This document shows, piece by piece, positions 17,921 to 27,841 of a DNA stretch of 64,000 bases (position 1 is its first letter; each line of letters opens with the position of its first letter). The translations under genes were made by a program, and so were the position numbers. The stretch is from contig JAUIHP010000007.1 in NCBI GenBank assembly GCA_030431975.1, positions 192,554 through 256,553 of the forward strand, in the 5' to 3' direction. The notes below the pieces were generated by a model, which saw only the letters and a program-made list of their open reading frames with translations, ran no database searches and had not been told where the DNA came from. Source of the DNA: a bacterium (GTDB lineage Bacteria; Eisenbacteria; RBG-16-71-46; CAIMUX01).

Positions 17921-18919
17921 TCAGTCCTGCACGAGGACGACCACGCGGCCGCGCACATCACCGGCCATGAGCCGATCGGCGCATGCCATCAACCCGTCGA
18001 AGGGAACGGTCTCGTACATCTCGTCCAGCGTCGAACGGTCCACGTCGGCAGCCAACCGCTTCCACGCCTCCCGCCGTCTCTCGATCGGACAGTAGTTGGA
18101 GTCGATCCCGAGAAGCGCGACACCGCGAAGAATGAGCGGGAAGACTGTGGTCTCGAGACGAAATCCGCCGGCGTTGCCGCAGACCGCAATCGCTCCGCCG
18201 CGCCGTGTCTGGGCCATCGCCGTGGCCAGAGTCCGGCCTCCGACCGCGTCGACGACGCCCGCCCACCGATCGGACTCCAAAGGTTTGGAGTCACGGTCCA
18301 ACTCGCCACGTTCGACGATCGAAGCTGCGCCGAGCGTTTTCAAATAGTCGTGGACCGAAGTGCGCCCCGTGACCGCTGCGACTTCGTACCCTGCCTTGGC
18401 CAGCAAGTGGACACTGAAGCCGCCGACGCCTCCACCGGCTCCGGTAACGAGGACCGGACCGTCACTCGGACGGACACCGTGGTCCTCCAAAGCCATGACG
18501 CCCAACATCGCCGTGTATCCACCGGTACCGATGGCCATCGCGAGTTCCGGTCCCAGTGAATCGGGTGTGCGCAAAAGCCGCGATCCTTCGACCCGGGCGT
18601 AGTGCGCGAACCCGCCGAACCTCTCTTCTCCGAGTCCCCAGCCGTTGGAAAGAACCGACTCACCGACGGACCAGTCGGGCGATGAGGACTCGACAACTGT
18701 TCCGGCCAAATCGATGCCCGCGACCATCGGAAGGGAGCGGGCGATCTTGCCTTTGCCGGTCACCGCGAGCCCGTCTTTGTAGTTCAGGCTCGAATGGGTC
18801 ACACGAACGAGAACGTCGCCGTCCGGGAGGTCGGAAGCAGAAAGCTCTTCCTTCGCCGTAACGGTTTGGCCCGCGTCGTCCTTCCGCAGGACGTAGGCCG
18901 GGAAGGACTCGGGAATCAT
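17921..18919 (-). CDS. AcuI/YhdH-type zinc-independent quinone/acrylyl-CoA reductase
   Basis: 332 residues of the medium-chain dehydrogenase/reductase superfamily. The N-terminal catalytic domain has SSLNYKDGLAVTGKGKI and GIDLAGTV, signature segments of the YhdH/AcuI group; the Rossmann part has VTGAGGGVGGFSVHLLAK and later GGAIAVCGNAGG. Known relatives reduce acrylyl-CoA to propionyl-CoA with NADPH, detoxifying acrylate; quinone substrates are also possible. The ATG at 18919 overlaps the stop of the upstream esterase gene (ATGA), so the two are translationally coupled and may act on linked ester or acyl substrates. Confidence 0.9.
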   Translation of the reverse strand: MIPESFPAYVLRKDDAGQTVTAKEELSASDLPDGDVLVRVTHSSLNYKDGLAVTGKGKIARSLPMVAGIDLAGTVVESSSPDWSVGESVLSNGWGLGEERFGGFAHYARVEGSRLLRTPDSLGPELAMAIGTGGYTAMLGVMALEDHGVRPSDGPVLVTGAGGGVGGFSVHLLAKAGYEVAAVTGRTSVHDYLKTLGAASIVERGELDRDSKPLESDRWAGVVDAVGGRTLATAMAQTRRGGAIAVCGNAGGFRLETTVFPLILRGVALLGIDSNYCPIERRREAWKRLAADVDRSTLDEMYETVPFDGLMACADRLMAGDVRGRVVVLVQD

Positions 18920-19671
18920 CCGCGACTCTGATGGATGCGGGGTTCGAGGTGATAGCGGACCTGACGCTTCCACCACTCCCACTCATGGGACACGTCGTAT
19001 CCCCACATGTCACAGATGTGGCTGATGCCCTTCGACTCGAGCAGACCCGCGAGCTTCTGCGTGTCTTCGATGTTTCCGTCTTCCCACTTGCCGCGCCCGC
19101 AAACCAACGTCAGGTGTGTGTTGTTGCGGACGTGGTCGAGACGCTGACCATCCAGGTAGGGGAGGTAGGCCATCGGGTTGGCTGCATGAATCTTGTCGTT
19201 GTTGAAACCATCGGTGATCCAGGTGATGTCGTAGCGGCCGCTCAGACAGAGCGCGTAACGAATCGCATCCGGGTGCTTCAACGCGAAGTGGGCGGAGTAG
19301 TAGGCGCCCATGCTGGTGCCGGTGGCGCCGATCGCGATGTCGGGGGTCTGGCAGTCTTCACGGATGAACGGAATGAGGTTCTGCTCGACGAAGGCTTCAT
19401 AGGCTTGGTGGCGTTGGATCCGCCACTCCGGTTCGCTGTCTTCTTTGCGCGTCCACGCCTCCGCCACGTTGCTCTCGACGCAGTAGACCTTGAGGAGGCC
19501 GGCGTCGATCCAGTCGGCGAGCGCGTCGATCATGCCGTGGGCTTCCCACTCATGCGCCATGCCGGCAGCCGATGGGAAGACGAGAAGGGGCATGCCGAAG
19601 TGCCCGTAACGCCAAAGGTGAACCCGGCGGCCCATCGGCTCGCTCGGGAGGAGGATGTGTTCGCGTTCCAT
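18916..19671 (-). CDS. Esterase D-like alpha/beta hydrolase
   Basis: 251 residues of the putative esterase family. The nucleophile elbow is GTSMGAYYSAHFALKHP, preceded by LLVFPSAAGMAHEWE, which forms the oxyanion side, and a late DVSHEWEWWKRQVRYHL provides the catalytic His. There is no signal peptide, so the enzyme is probably cytoplasmic, cleaving carboxylic esters or thioesters. The start at 19671 follows AAAGGA; a longer frame upstream is not family-like. The stop overlaps the ATG of the AcuI-type gene. Members of this family are often annotated only as esterases and the substrate is unknown. Confidence 0.85.
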   Translation of the reverse strand: MEREHILLPSEPMGRRVHLWRYGHFGMPLLVFPSAAGMAHEWEAHGMIDALADWIDAGLLKVYCVESNVAEAWTRKEDSEPEWRIQRHQAYEAFVEQNLIPFIREDCQTPDIAIGATGTSMGAYYSAHFALKHPDAIRYALCLSGRYDITWITDGFNNDKIHAANPMAYLPYLDGQRLDHVRNNTHLTLVCGRGKWEDGNIEDTQKLAGLLESKGISHICDMWGYDVSHEWEWWKRQVRYHLEPRIHQSRG

Positions 19672-19834
19672 TGAGGGTCCTTTCGTTTGGGAGCCACAGT
19701 ATAGGCGGGACGCGGCGCGGAGTTCCAGTCGCACTGAAGCGCGGGCGAGCGACAAGGGGGACTGGGTGTGCCCGCGCGCGCGGGAACCCTACGCAGTCAC
19801 GGGCCGCGAATTTCGGTGGGATTCGCTGGGGTGG

Positions 19835-19840
19835 TATACT
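19835..19840 (+). promoter_or_regulatory. -10-like TATACT upstream of the Cys/His-rich protein gene
   Basis: A perfect TATACT about 95 bases before the TTG start at 19935, in the divergent gap. A matching -35 was not found, so this is only a candidate. Confidence 0.25.
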
Positions 19841-19934
19841 CAGGAGCGTCCGCCCGTTCTCGAGGTCGCGCTCCGAATCGAGCCGGCACCGGGTCTCCAA
19901 TTGTGACCACCACTCATGGTCAAGGAGCTCTATC

Positions 19935-20537
19935 TTGCGGTTTCCACTCGCGTTACTCGTTGTTCCATTCGCGCTGACCTCGTTCGCGCCCTCCGGCACG
20001 ATCTCCGGCACGACCTCCGGCGCGCCCCCCGAGATCCATCATGTCTGCGACACCCCGCACGGCTCCCCATGCGGCAACCCATGCAGCAACCCATGCAGCA
20101 ACACTCACGACGCCCACACGCATTGCCTTGCCGACGGCCGCTTTCCAATCGAAGTTGGGATCGAAGGGCCCTTGGTTACCTCGCCACTGACCACGAACAC
20201 GGCCGAGATCCGCGTCGAACTTCGTCAACCGGCGGATCGGGTACTCATGGAACTCGTCCCAACCTCGTCATCGGTCGCGCTCCTCTCCACAGAGTCGATC
20301 GAATTGGGGGCGATGGGCGAAGGCGCTTCCTGGACCGGACAAGTGGCCGCTCGCCTCACTTCCCTTGAAGAACGGGGAACGATTGATGTCGTCGTCACCG
20401 CGTGGTTCGAAGGCATGCCCGTCTCACGGGGCGCCACCTGGAATCTTGTGCCGAGCGAACCTGACCCCGGGCGAACGGTCGAACGAAACGGCAAGCTGCC
20501 GGTTCGGGAACACCGAGTGGGGAGGGTCGAACGATGA
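19935..20537 (+). CDS. Cys/His-rich secreted protein coupled to a peptidase
   Basis: 200 residues from a TTG at 19935 preceded by AAGGAG; this start gives a clean signal peptide (LRFPLALLVVPFALTSFA). The mature N-terminus carries a dense Cys/His patch (about residues 36-65, with HHVC, CGNPCSNPCSN and HTHC) that could bind metal or be disulfide-linked. The rest is beta-rich with no recognised domain. The stop overlaps the ATG of the secreted HExxH peptidase by four bases, so the two are made together; a chaperone, propeptide-like or metal-donor role for the peptidase is possible but is inference. Longer frames upstream run antisense to the esterase and are not used. Confidence 0.6.
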   Translation: MRFPLALLVVPFALTSFAPSGTISGTTSGAPPEIHHVCDTPHGSPCGNPCSNPCSNTHDAHTHCLADGRFPIEVGIEGPLVTSPLTTNTAEIRVELRQPADRVLMELVPTSSSVALLSTESIELGAMGEGASWTGQVAARLTSLEERGTIDVVVTAWFEGMPVSRGATWNLVPSEPDPGRTVERNGKLPVREHRVGRVER

Positions 20538-23500
20538 TGAGAGCCCGCTCGATCCCTACGGCGACTCTCGCCCTCAGTCTGGCCACGGTCTCCCTGATCG
20601 GTAGCGTCGATTCGAGCCGAGCCGCTGCCGTCGACATCTCCGGTCGATTCCTCTATCAGGACCGTCAGTCGGATCAGTTCGGATACACCGGAACGACTCA
20701 GGACCTTCCCATTCGTCATGCCGACGTCGAAGTCGTGGGGACCACGGAAGGCGCGGTCTTCGGGTCGGGAAGTACGGACGAGGATGGCAACTTCTCCGTC
20801 ACCGTCGACATCCTGGCGCCGACGGAGCTGTATGTTCGCTGCCTCTCCTCCACGGACAATCACGCCGACTACCACATCAAGGTCGTCGACCGCTTCGTTC
20901 GCATCGGCGGTACCCTGGATCTCACCCAGTCGACGATCCACGCGATCGCCACCGACGAACAGCTTGTCGACCCAGGGGCACCTGCGACCGGGGAATTCGG
21001 CGAGCTCCTGACTGTCGATGCCACGGGATTCGAGGTTGCCCAAGTCTTCAATGTTCTCGACTGCGCCGTCGATGCGTTCGACTACATGGCCGAGCCCTAT
21101 GTCCTTGGCCGTTACCCGGAGGCGTCGGAGTTCGTCGTCTTCGGCTGGAACTTCACCGTGGGTAGCGCCGGCTCCAACTATGGTTCGCAAGGCATTCTTC
21201 TGACCGCCCGCAGCACCGACACCGACGCCTGGTCCGACAACGTCATTCTTCACGAGGCCGGACACTGGGCCAACGACATGTTCTCCGAAGACGACAATAC
21301 GGGCGGGGCGCATATCATCGGAGACAACGAGCAGGATCCGCGGCTCTCCTATGGCGAGGGTTACGCGACGTTCTATTGCGCGCAGGTCCGCGAGTTCCGC
21401 TCTGCGCGTCCGAACGGCGAAGGGCAACCGGTGGACGAAGGAGTCTCCATCTACGCCGACCTGGGAGTGCCTCCGACGATTCCCAATCCCGGAGGTCTCG
21501 AGTTCGCTTACGACTTCGAATCGGGGACTTTCAACAGCGGCGTCTCGATCGGTCAGATCGGGATGTCGAGCGAGACCAACGTCACGTCCGTGATGTGGGA
21601 CCTGGTCGATGGTGCTGCCACTCCGGACGAGACTCCCGGCGTGGACGACGACGCGGTCGACGAGGATGGTGATCTGTCCTGGGACGTCCTGCGGTTCTAC
21701 ATGACGACCCGGGGCCCGACGAACTGGCTGACCATCGAAGATTTTCATGACGGATGGTTTGCTCGCCACGGCCAGGACTTCCTCCGCACCGAGCTGGACG
21801 AGATCTTTGTCGACCTCGCCGAGATGCCGCTGAAACAAGATCCGTTCGAGGATGATGATGACGTTGCGAACGCGTCCGTCGTCACTCCGTTGACCTATGA
21901 CATCGCTCCGGGCGGTCCCGTTCTCATCAACGAAATCGATGTCGAAAACGACCGCATCGAAATCTTCAACGGAGGAGACGCGCCGGTCGACCTCACCGGT
22001 TGGAAGATTGCGACGAATCGCAACGGGCTTCCGACGAACAACTTCTACTTCCCCGAGTTCACGCTCTACCCGGGTTCCTTCGTCACGGTTCACGCTGGCG
22101 GGGATCCGGCCGACAACGGACCGACCCGAATCTTCGACCCGAACTTCCTGATCTTTTGGATCCTCGGCGACGACGGTGCGTGCGGACTCTTCGATGCGGC
22201 GAACACTCCGCTCGACTTCGTCCGTTGGGACAACGTCAGTGGCGAAGACCCGAATCAGACGGCGATTCCGAACGGACTGACCTGGACCGGAAATGTCTTT
22301 GCACCAGAAGAGGGAGAAAGTTTGGGGCGGGACAAGGACGGAACGGACAGCGACGACGCCGCTGATTGGCTCAGCCGTCCGTATGCATTCGGTTCACCCA
22401 ACTTCGACGACCTGAGGGCGCAGACGATCTATCCGCAAGGGGACCGGGACGTCATCTCGGTCGACCTGTTGGCGGGAGAGCTTCTGACGATCCAGGCCGT
22501 AGCACCGCACTCCAGCGGTTCTCCTGTCATCGAACTCCTGGACGCCGACGGCAACGTTGCCAGCGAGTCCTACCGCAGCTTCGGTCAGGTCGACCTGGCC
22601 GTGACGCAGCTTTTGGCCCCGAACGACACGACGATCTACGCTCGCTTTTCCAACCGGGCTGACTTCACGGAGTACACGCCTCTGGACCTGGCGATCTTCC
22701 GCCGACCCGCCGCTGATGTACCGGGCACGCCTTCGGCGCTGATCGCCGTCGCTGCGGGTGAGAATGATCTTTCCGATCCGGTCTCGCTCAGCTGGTTGAA
22801 CGGCGGTGCCTACGACGCGGTCGAGGTATGGCGAGACGGAGTCCTGCGAGCGACTCTCTCGGGAAGCGCGACGTCATTCAACGATACCCGACCTCGTGGG
22901 CTCTACACCTATCAGGTGCGGGGCATGCTCGGGTCGAGTCCGACGGAGTTTGCGCAAGCGGCGGTCTTTGCCGGTGTCGTTTCCTGCTACACCGGGGACG
23001 ACTTCGAATCGGGCACCTCCAACCTGGTGCTCGAGGGCACGTGGGACATTTCCGACGTGTTGGCGGAAGAGGGAACCTTTGCGCTGACCGAAAGTCCTGC
23101 GAACAACTACTTCAACAATCAGAACGTCTCCGCAGAGATCCTCGAACCGGCCGAGCTGCTCGGATACACCACTCTGGAGTTCGATCACATTTGCGCGACG
23201 GAGGTCGGCTTCGACTTCGGCTTTGTCGAGATCTCGACCAACCAGGGAACGAGCTGGATCACCTTGGCTCAATACGACGGCGACGATGCCCCCGGCTGGG
23301 AAGACGGCGACGCCGACCCGGAAGACTGGGTCCACGAAAGCATCGATCTCTCCGAGTACGTCGCTCAGCAAGTGCGGATCCGTTTCCGCTTCTTCTCGGA
23401 TGCCTTCGTCGTCGAGGACGGTTGGTTCATCGACAACGTCATGCTTTCCGATCCGCTGTGTGAGACGGTGACGTCGACGCCGGAGTTTGCGGACTTTCCT

Positions 23501-23833
23501 GTGGGTTCACTCCGAGCCGGCCCGAATCCCTTCGGAGACTCGGTCACGCTTCGGTTCCGAACGAACGGAGTGGGCACGGCGGGTAGCGCGGGCTCCGCGG
23601 GCACCGCAGGCACTGCAGGCACCGCAGACACTGCGGCAATCGTTACCGTCGACATCATCGATGTGACCGGCCGTCGACTCCGCGAACTCTACCGGGGACC
23701 CGTCGAGCCGATGGCTGAGTGGACGTGGGACGGGCGGGATGCGCGCGGCCATTCCGTAGGGGCCGGTGTCTACTTCGCAAGGATCCGGACATCGCAGGGG
23801 GCAAGCATCGCCCGGATCACCCGAGTCGAGTGA
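20534..23833 (+). CDS. Secreted zinc metallopeptidase-like protein with lamin-tail domain and FlgD-type C-terminus
   Basis: 1099 residues. A signal peptide (ATLALSLATVSLIGSVDSSRA) leads into a transthyretin-like beta domain (ADVEVVG... DGNFSVTV), then a peptidase region with HEAGHWAND (His240, Glu241, His244) and a downstream YGEGYATFY (Glu275), the pattern of a gluzincin. A lamin-tail domain follows (~460-590, VLINEIDVENDRIEIFN), then a PPC-like domain, an Fn3-like segment (~730-800), a MAM/concanavalin-like sandwich (~820-970), and the FlgD-type sorting domain interrupted by a Gly-Thr-Ala/Gly-Ser-Ala tract. The gene overlaps the preceding Cys/His-rich protein gene. Probably an extracellular or surface protease. 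Confidence 0.85.
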   Translation: MMRARSIPTATLALSLATVSLIGSVDSSRAAAVDISGRFLYQDRQSDQFGYTGTTQDLPIRHADVEVVGTTEGAVFGSGSTDEDGNFSVTVDILAPTELYVRCLSSTDNHADYHIKVVDRFVRIGGTLDLTQSTIHAIATDEQLVDPGAPATGEFGELLTVDATGFEVAQVFNVLDCAVDAFDYMAEPYVLGRYPEASEFVVFGWNFTVGSAGSNYGSQGILLTARSTDTDAWSDNVILHEAGHWANDMFSEDDNTGGAHIIGDNEQDPRLSYGEGYATFYCAQVREFRSARPNGEGQPVDEGVSIYADLGVPPTIPNPGGLEFAYDFESGTFNSGVSIGQIGMSSETNVTSVMWDLVDGAATPDETPGVDDDAVDEDGDLSWDVLRFYMTTRGPTNWLTIEDFHDGWFARHGQDFLRTELDEIFVDLAEMPLKQDPFEDDDDVANASVVTPLTYDIAPGGPVLINEIDVENDRIEIFNGGDAPVDLTGWKIATNRNGLPTNNFYFPEFTLYPGSFVTVHAGGDPADNGPTRIFDPNFLIFWILGDDGACGLFDAANTPLDFVRWDNVSGEDPNQTAIPNGLTWTGNVFAPEEGESLGRDKDGTDSDDAADWLSRPYAFGSPNFDDLRAQTIYPQGDRDVISVDLLAGELLTIQAVAPHSSGSPVIELLDADGNVASESYRSFGQVDLAVTQLLAPNDTTIYARFSNRADFTEYTPLDLAIFRRPAADVPGTPSALIAVAAGENDLSDPVSLSWLNGGAYDAVEVWRDGVLRATLSGSATSFNDTRPRGLYTYQVRGMLGSSPTEFAQAAVFAGVVSCYTGDDFESGTSNLVLEGTWDISDVLAEEGTFALTESPANNYFNNQNVSAEILEPAELLGYTTLEFDHICATEVGFDFGFVEISTNQGTSWITLAQYDGDDAPGWEDGDADPEDWVHESIDLSEYVAQQVRIRFRFFSDAFVVEDGWFIDNVMLSDPLCETVTSTPEFADFPVGSLRAGPNPFGDSVTLRFRTNGVGTAGSAGSAGTAGTAGTADTAAIVTVDIIDVTGRRLRELYRGPVEPMAEWTWDGRDARGHSVGAGVYFARIRTSQGASIARITRVE
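23571..23638 (+). repeat. In-frame 9-bp repeat (Gly-Thr/Ser-Ala)
   Basis: About seven 9-bp units encode GTA/GSA tripeptides within the sorting domain of the secreted peptidase, between the NPF segment and the DxTGRRL segment, as an inserted loop. Confidence 0.7.
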
Positions 23834-23834
23834 C

Positions 23835-23873
23835 TAGCCCGAACGACTACCGACTGGAGCCTGGTTCGGGCTA
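23835..23873. terminator. Hairpin between convergent genes
   Basis: A perfect 10-bp stem TAGCCCGAAC / GTTCGGGCTA with a 19-base loop; its right arm includes the stop codon of the STAS gene. No T-run, so intrinsic termination is uncertain. Confidence 0.4.
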
Positions 23874-24227
23874 TGCCTGCAGCGCTTCTGCGATTGAGTC
23901 GAAGTGCTCGATCATGCTCCAGAGCCCGACGACCTTGACGATCTGCTCGATTCGTGAGTTTGCGCCGACCAGCACCAACCGCTTGTCCTTGCCCTTGGCG
24001 CTCGTGTAGGCGGCCGCGATGATTCCCACCCCCGCGCTGGTGATGTGGGGAACATCCGTCAGGTCCAGAATGTGGCACGCGGGGCCCTTCTGGATACCCT
24101 CACGCACCTTTTCCAACAACTGGAAGGCTTCATGCGTGTCGGTGATGACGCCGCTGACCTTGTAGATCGAGGCATCCGGCTCCGTTCGCTGCTGTACTTC
24201 GTACTCGAGGTTGTTCCAGTTCGACAT
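23871..24227 (-). CDS. STAS-domain anti-sigma factor antagonist-like protein
   Basis: 118 residues, a single STAS domain. The segment LDLTDVPHITSAGVGIIAAAY contains the D-x-S/T-x-x-G core, with Thr-Ser before Ala-Gly as the phospho-acceptor in SpoIIAA/RsbV-type proteins. Such proteins bind anti-sigma or kinase partners depending on phosphorylation and control stress responses. The start at 24227 follows GGAGG; an ATG 11 codons upstream is less well placed. No partner kinase or phosphatase is adjacent; the gene is divergent from asnS. It could equally act in a partner-switch controlling secretion or stress. Confidence 0.88.
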   Translation of the reverse strand: MSNWNNLEYEVQQRTEPDASIYKVSGVITDTHEAFQLLEKVREGIQKGPACHILDLTDVPHITSAGVGIIAAAYTSAKGKDKRLVLVGANSRIEQIVKVVGLWSMIEHFDSIAEALQA

Positions 24228-24500
24228 CCCGACCTCCATCAATAGGTTACCTAGCGCCATGATACTCGATCCTCCCAGGGTGAGGGAGGGGCGGTCGGTC
24301 CCGAAACCCGTCTGGCCTCGCCGTTTCCGTCCCCGTCGTTGCCTCTACTGACTCCTGCGGAGAACGGGCCCAAAAGACGACAAGAAAAGATCCTTCCCCT
24401 TGTCCCGCTCTGGTCCGGTCGTCCAATATGTCCCGATCTTTCCGGGGGCAAACCCCTTGGAAAGCGGAACAAGGACCCGGAACCGAGCTCGAGGAACCCC

Positions 24501-25901
24501 ATGAAACCGACCCCGATTGCCGATGCCCTGGGAGGCAAGGTCACCGCCGACACCACCGTCCGGATCCAAGGCTGGGTCCGCACCCGCCGAGACTCCAAGG
24601 CCGGGATCTCGTTCATCCATCTGCATGACGGATCGAGCTTCGATCCCATCCAGGTCGTCGTCGATCAGCAGTTTGCCAATTACGAGGACGTGGTCCTCAA
24701 GATCACCAGCGGCTGCGCTTTGGACGTCACCGGGACGCTGGTCGAATCGCAGGGGAAGGGTCAGTCCTTCGAGATCCAGGCGAAGGACCTCGACGTTGTC
24801 GGTTGGGTCGAGGATCCGGACACCTATCCGGTCTCGCCGAAGCGCCACACCTTTGAGTATCTCCGTGAAGTGGCGCACCTGCGTCCGCGCACAAACACGA
24901 TCGGGGCCGTCACCCGGGTTCGCAACTGCCTGGCCCAGGCTGTGCATCGCTACTTCCACGAGCACGGTTTCTACTGGGTGCACACTCCGATCATCACGGG
25001 CGCCGACTGCGAAGGCGCCGGAGAGATGTTCCGCGTGTCGACGCTCGACCTGATGAACGTCCCGCGCACGGACGACGGGAACGTCGATGTTGCTCAGGAC
25101 TTCTTCGGGAAGGAGACCAACCTCACCGTTTCCGGCCAGCTCAACGTGGAGTGCTTCTGTCTTGCGCTCAGCAAGGTCTACACTTTTGGCCCGACGTTTC
25201 GCGCCGAGAACTCACACACGCCCCGACATCTCGCCGAGTTCTGGATGATCGAGCCGGAGATCGCCTTTGCCGATCTTATGGACGATGCCAAGCTCGCCGA
25301 TGACCTGCTGAAGTACTGCTTCAAGGCCGTGCTCGATGAGCGGGCCGACGACATGAAGTTCTTCGTGGAGCGAATCGAAAAGACTGCTGTCGATCGGCTC
25401 GAGCGTTTCATCGGAGCGAGCTTCGAATACATGACGTACACGCAGGCCATCGAAAAGCTGGAAGCGTCTGGAAAGAAGTTCGAATTCCCGGTGAAGTGGG
25501 GAATCGACATTCAGACCGAGCACGAGCGCTATCTGTCCGAGGAACTTGTCAACGGCCCGGTCGTCGTGACGGACTATCCGAAGGACATCAAAGCCTTCTA
25601 TATGCGTATGAACGACGACGGCAAGACCGTCGCCGCCATGGACGTGCTCGCGCCTGGGATCGGGGAGATCGTCGGCGGATCCCAGCGCGAAGAGCGTCTC
25701 GACATGCTCGACAAGCGCATCGAAGAGATGGATCTGAACAAGGACGACTACTGGTGGTACCGGGACCTCCGCAGATACGGAACGGTCCCACATGCGGGAT
25801 TCGGCTTGGGCTTCGAGCGTCTGGTTCAGTACACGACGGGTGTCCAAAACATCCGGGAAGTGATTCCCTTCCCGAGATGGGCAAACAACGCAGACTTCTA
25901 G
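24501..25901 (+). CDS. asnS: Asparaginyl-tRNA synthetase
   Basis: 466 residues, the normal length. Charges tRNA-Asn with asparagine. The N-terminal OB-fold anticodon-binding domain ([20 protein letters not shown]) is followed by the class II catalytic core: [21 protein letters not shown] (motif 2 region) and [13 protein letters not shown] (motif 3), with [19 protein letters not shown] as an AsnRS/AspRS signature. The ATG at 24501 follows GAGGAA; the in-frame ATG at 24339 would add 54 unrelated residues. The leader of about 270 bases shows no T-box or other riboswitch feature that could be recognised by eye. Confidence 0.97.
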   Translation: MKPTPIADALGGKVTADTTVRIQGWVRTRRDSKAGISFIHLHDGSSFDPIQVVVDQQFANYEDVVLKITSGCALDVTGTLVESQGKGQSFEIQAKDLDVVGWVEDPDTYPVSPKRHTFEYLREVAHLRPRTNTIGAVTRVRNCLAQAVHRYFHEHGFYWVHTPIITGADCEGAGEMFRVSTLDLMNVPRTDDGNVDVAQDFFGKETNLTVSGQLNVECFCLALSKVYTFGPTFRAENSHTPRHLAEFWMIEPEIAFADLMDDAKLADDLLKYCFKAVLDERADDMKFFVERIEKTAVDRLERFIGASFEYMTYTQAIEKLEASGKKFEFPVKWGIDIQTEHERYLSEELVNGPVVVTDYPKDIKAFYMRMNDDGKTVAAMDVLAPGIGEIVGGSQREERLDMLDKRIEEMDLNKDDYWWYRDLRRYGTVPHAGFGLGFERLVQYTTGVQNIREVIPFPRWANNADF

Positions 25902-25935
25902 CCGGGCCGTAGGACGCGACAGCCGGGACGCCGTT

Positions 25936-27486
25936 TCATCGCACGAGGACGATACGAAGAGCCGAGCTCCCGGCGTTCTGCGCTCTTCCCACGCGTGCCC
26001 AGTAGGCGCCGGCCGGAACCGTACGGCCCTCGTCGTCGGTTCCGTCCCACCGAAACGCATCCTTTTGCCCTCCTTCGCCCAGGAAGAAGTGACGAACACG
26101 CCGGCCGGCTGAGTCGTAGATGGCTCCGGACCCGCGGATCGATCCCTGATCCGCGCGGCTTCCGTCACCCAGGATCGAAGCGTCCGTCAGTTGCAGCAAC
26201 GTCGATCGCTGAAAGACACTGGGTGTCGCGCGCAGGGATTGTCCGGCCGAGTGACCCATGCCGGTGCTTTGCCCACCTTCGTCTGTCGATGCGACATTGC
26301 TCAACGTGAAGTCCTGGATGAAGCAAACGTCCAGGTTCTCATCCGTCGAAAACGCGATCGAAAGTCCTCCCAGGTTGTCGTGGGCGACAGATGGATGTTC
26401 AAACTCTTCGTCCGACCAGGGGCCGACCAACTGTGGAAGTCCGACCGGGTCGTTGTTGGAGAGGCTCTGAACGTAGATGACCGAGGGTTCGTCGTAGTCC
26501 CTCTGCTGCCAGACCAGTGCTCCCCGATGGTCGCCGTCGTGTGAGAGGCTGAGATTCGTCACCGAGTCTTTGTCCAGATGGACGATCTCGCTTTCGGGCC
26601 CGATGGGAGAACCTGCGGCATCGATAGCCCGGCATCGCAGGGTGAAGGTATCGTCGGACTCTTTCCGTTTCCAGGCAACGAAGGTGCGGCCCGCAGAACT
26701 CGATGTGGTCACGTCGTAGACGAGATCTCCGACGTTCTCGGTGGCCGACTGTGCAGTCGTCAGCCAGTTCCCGGCGGAGTCGAAGAGCCGGTACGAAACG
26801 CCGAACTCAGCCAACGTGGTGTTCTTCCAGGCGACGACGCCAAAAGAGTTCGGGCCGATGGAAAGATGGCCGCCAAGGCAGTTTCCGGGAGTTCCCGCTT
26901 CCAAACACGGCGTGATCGCATTGCCGGCAGGATCAAAAACACGGAGGTACGTGATGTCGGTATGCGGGTCGACCCAGGTTACGGCGAAGTTCCCATCCGG
27001 AAAATGGTCGACTGCGGCCCACTGGTGCTGACCTGCGAGGTCCTCGATCCGAAACTCGTCGGTGACCGCCTGCCCGGCCGGATCGAAGACGCGACCGAAG
27101 ATGGACTCTTCCACGGGATCATCACCGCCCCAGACGAAAACGACGCTGCCTGCGTCGGAGATCGAAACGTCGGGGTTGGCTTGCTGCCCGACCGTCGTCT
27201 GATTGATCTGGAACTCCGCGGGATGATCTCCGAAACGGGCGAAGATGCCCGCGCTGTCACCGTCCTCACCGTCGGTGTAGGTCCAGACCATGACCTTGTA
27301 GGTTCCGTCCGCGGAGTAGGTGCACTCCACGTCATAGGCATCCGAGGCGACGCTGTTCACCTGAACCGGATCTCCGTCCGGCAGCAGTCCGGCTTGAGTC
27401 TCGTGAGTCGCGACAGCGACCGCGAGAGACGAGAGCAGCGCTGCAGCTCCCGAGCGGAGTTCGCGAATCGAAACTGACATGGACAT
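25936..27486 (-). CDS. Secreted beta-propeller-like protein with FlgD-type C-terminus
   Basis: 516 residues. The ATG at 27486 follows AAAGGAG and opens a signal peptide (AAALLSSLAVAVATHETQA). The body has repeated blocks of the type FDPAGQAVTDEF, DPAGNAITP, FDSAGNWLTT and DAAGSPIGPE, a repeat seen in secreted propeller-like proteins of uncultivated bacteria, with no catalytic residues visible. The C-terminus is a FlgD-like sorting domain (AIYDSAGRRVRHFF, FRWDGTDDEG, PAGAYWARV). A surface-attached binding protein is the likeliest role. It is convergent with asnS, only 34 bp apart, with no clear terminator in between. Confidence 0.78.
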   Translation of the reverse strand: MSMSVSIRELRSGAAALLSSLAVAVATHETQAGLLPDGDPVQVNSVASDAYDVECTYSADGTYKVMVWTYTDGEDGDSAGIFARFGDHPAEFQINQTTVGQQANPDVSISDAGSVVFVWGGDDPVEESIFGRVFDPAGQAVTDEFRIEDLAGQHQWAAVDHFPDGNFAVTWVDPHTDITYLRVFDPAGNAITPCLEAGTPGNCLGGHLSIGPNSFGVVAWKNTTLAEFGVSYRLFDSAGNWLTTAQSATENVGDLVYDVTTSSSAGRTFVAWKRKESDDTFTLRCRAIDAAGSPIGPESEIVHLDKDSVTNLSLSHDGDHRGALVWQQRDYDEPSVIYVQSLSNNDPVGLPQLVGPWSDEEFEHPSVAHDNLGGLSIAFSTDENLDVCFIQDFTLSNVASTDEGGQSTGMGHSAGQSLRATPSVFQRSTLLQLTDASILGDGSRADQGSIRGSGAIYDSAGRRVRHFFLGEGGQKDAFRWDGTDDEGRTVPAGAYWARVGRAQNAGSSALRIVLVR

Positions 27487-27841
27487 CGAGGATTCTCCTT
27501 TTGTTTGGGTCGTCGAACCCTCATGCGTGTCTTGGAAGCGAGTGCGCCATGGGCGGCCTCAGATTCTCTGTGGCTCGTCCTAAGCTGCTTCTCATTAGTC
27601 GTTTACAGGGATTCATCGATTCATCGGGCCGATGCCGACCTCCCGAACCCACCTTTGCTTCCTCCGGACGATCTTCCGCTCATTGGGGTAACGATTACCC
27701 GCCGCCGCCGTCACCGAAACGGGGGATCCAGTTCGGCAGGCCGTCCGTAAACTGCCCCATGTACGCAGCGAACGCGAGCCGACCCGGGCTCCGGCCTCGA
27801 GGGTCGGTCCGATCGGCTCCGGCACCGCAAAGGGGTATGAG
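27487..27841. other. Gap of about 350 bp between divergent genes
   Basis: No gene, RNA or repeat recognised. It presumably holds the promoters of the two divergent genes but no convincing -35/-10 pair was found. Confidence 0.4.

Noticed and set aside
20225-22093. A 622-codon minus-strand frame opposite the secreted peptidase
   Set aside because: Antisense to a protein with a clear HExxH and sorting domain; its own product is unstructured and charged.
24261-24500. T-box or other riboswitch ahead of asnS
   Set aside because: No T-box sequence (TGGNACCGCG-like) or antiterminator pairing could be found by eye.
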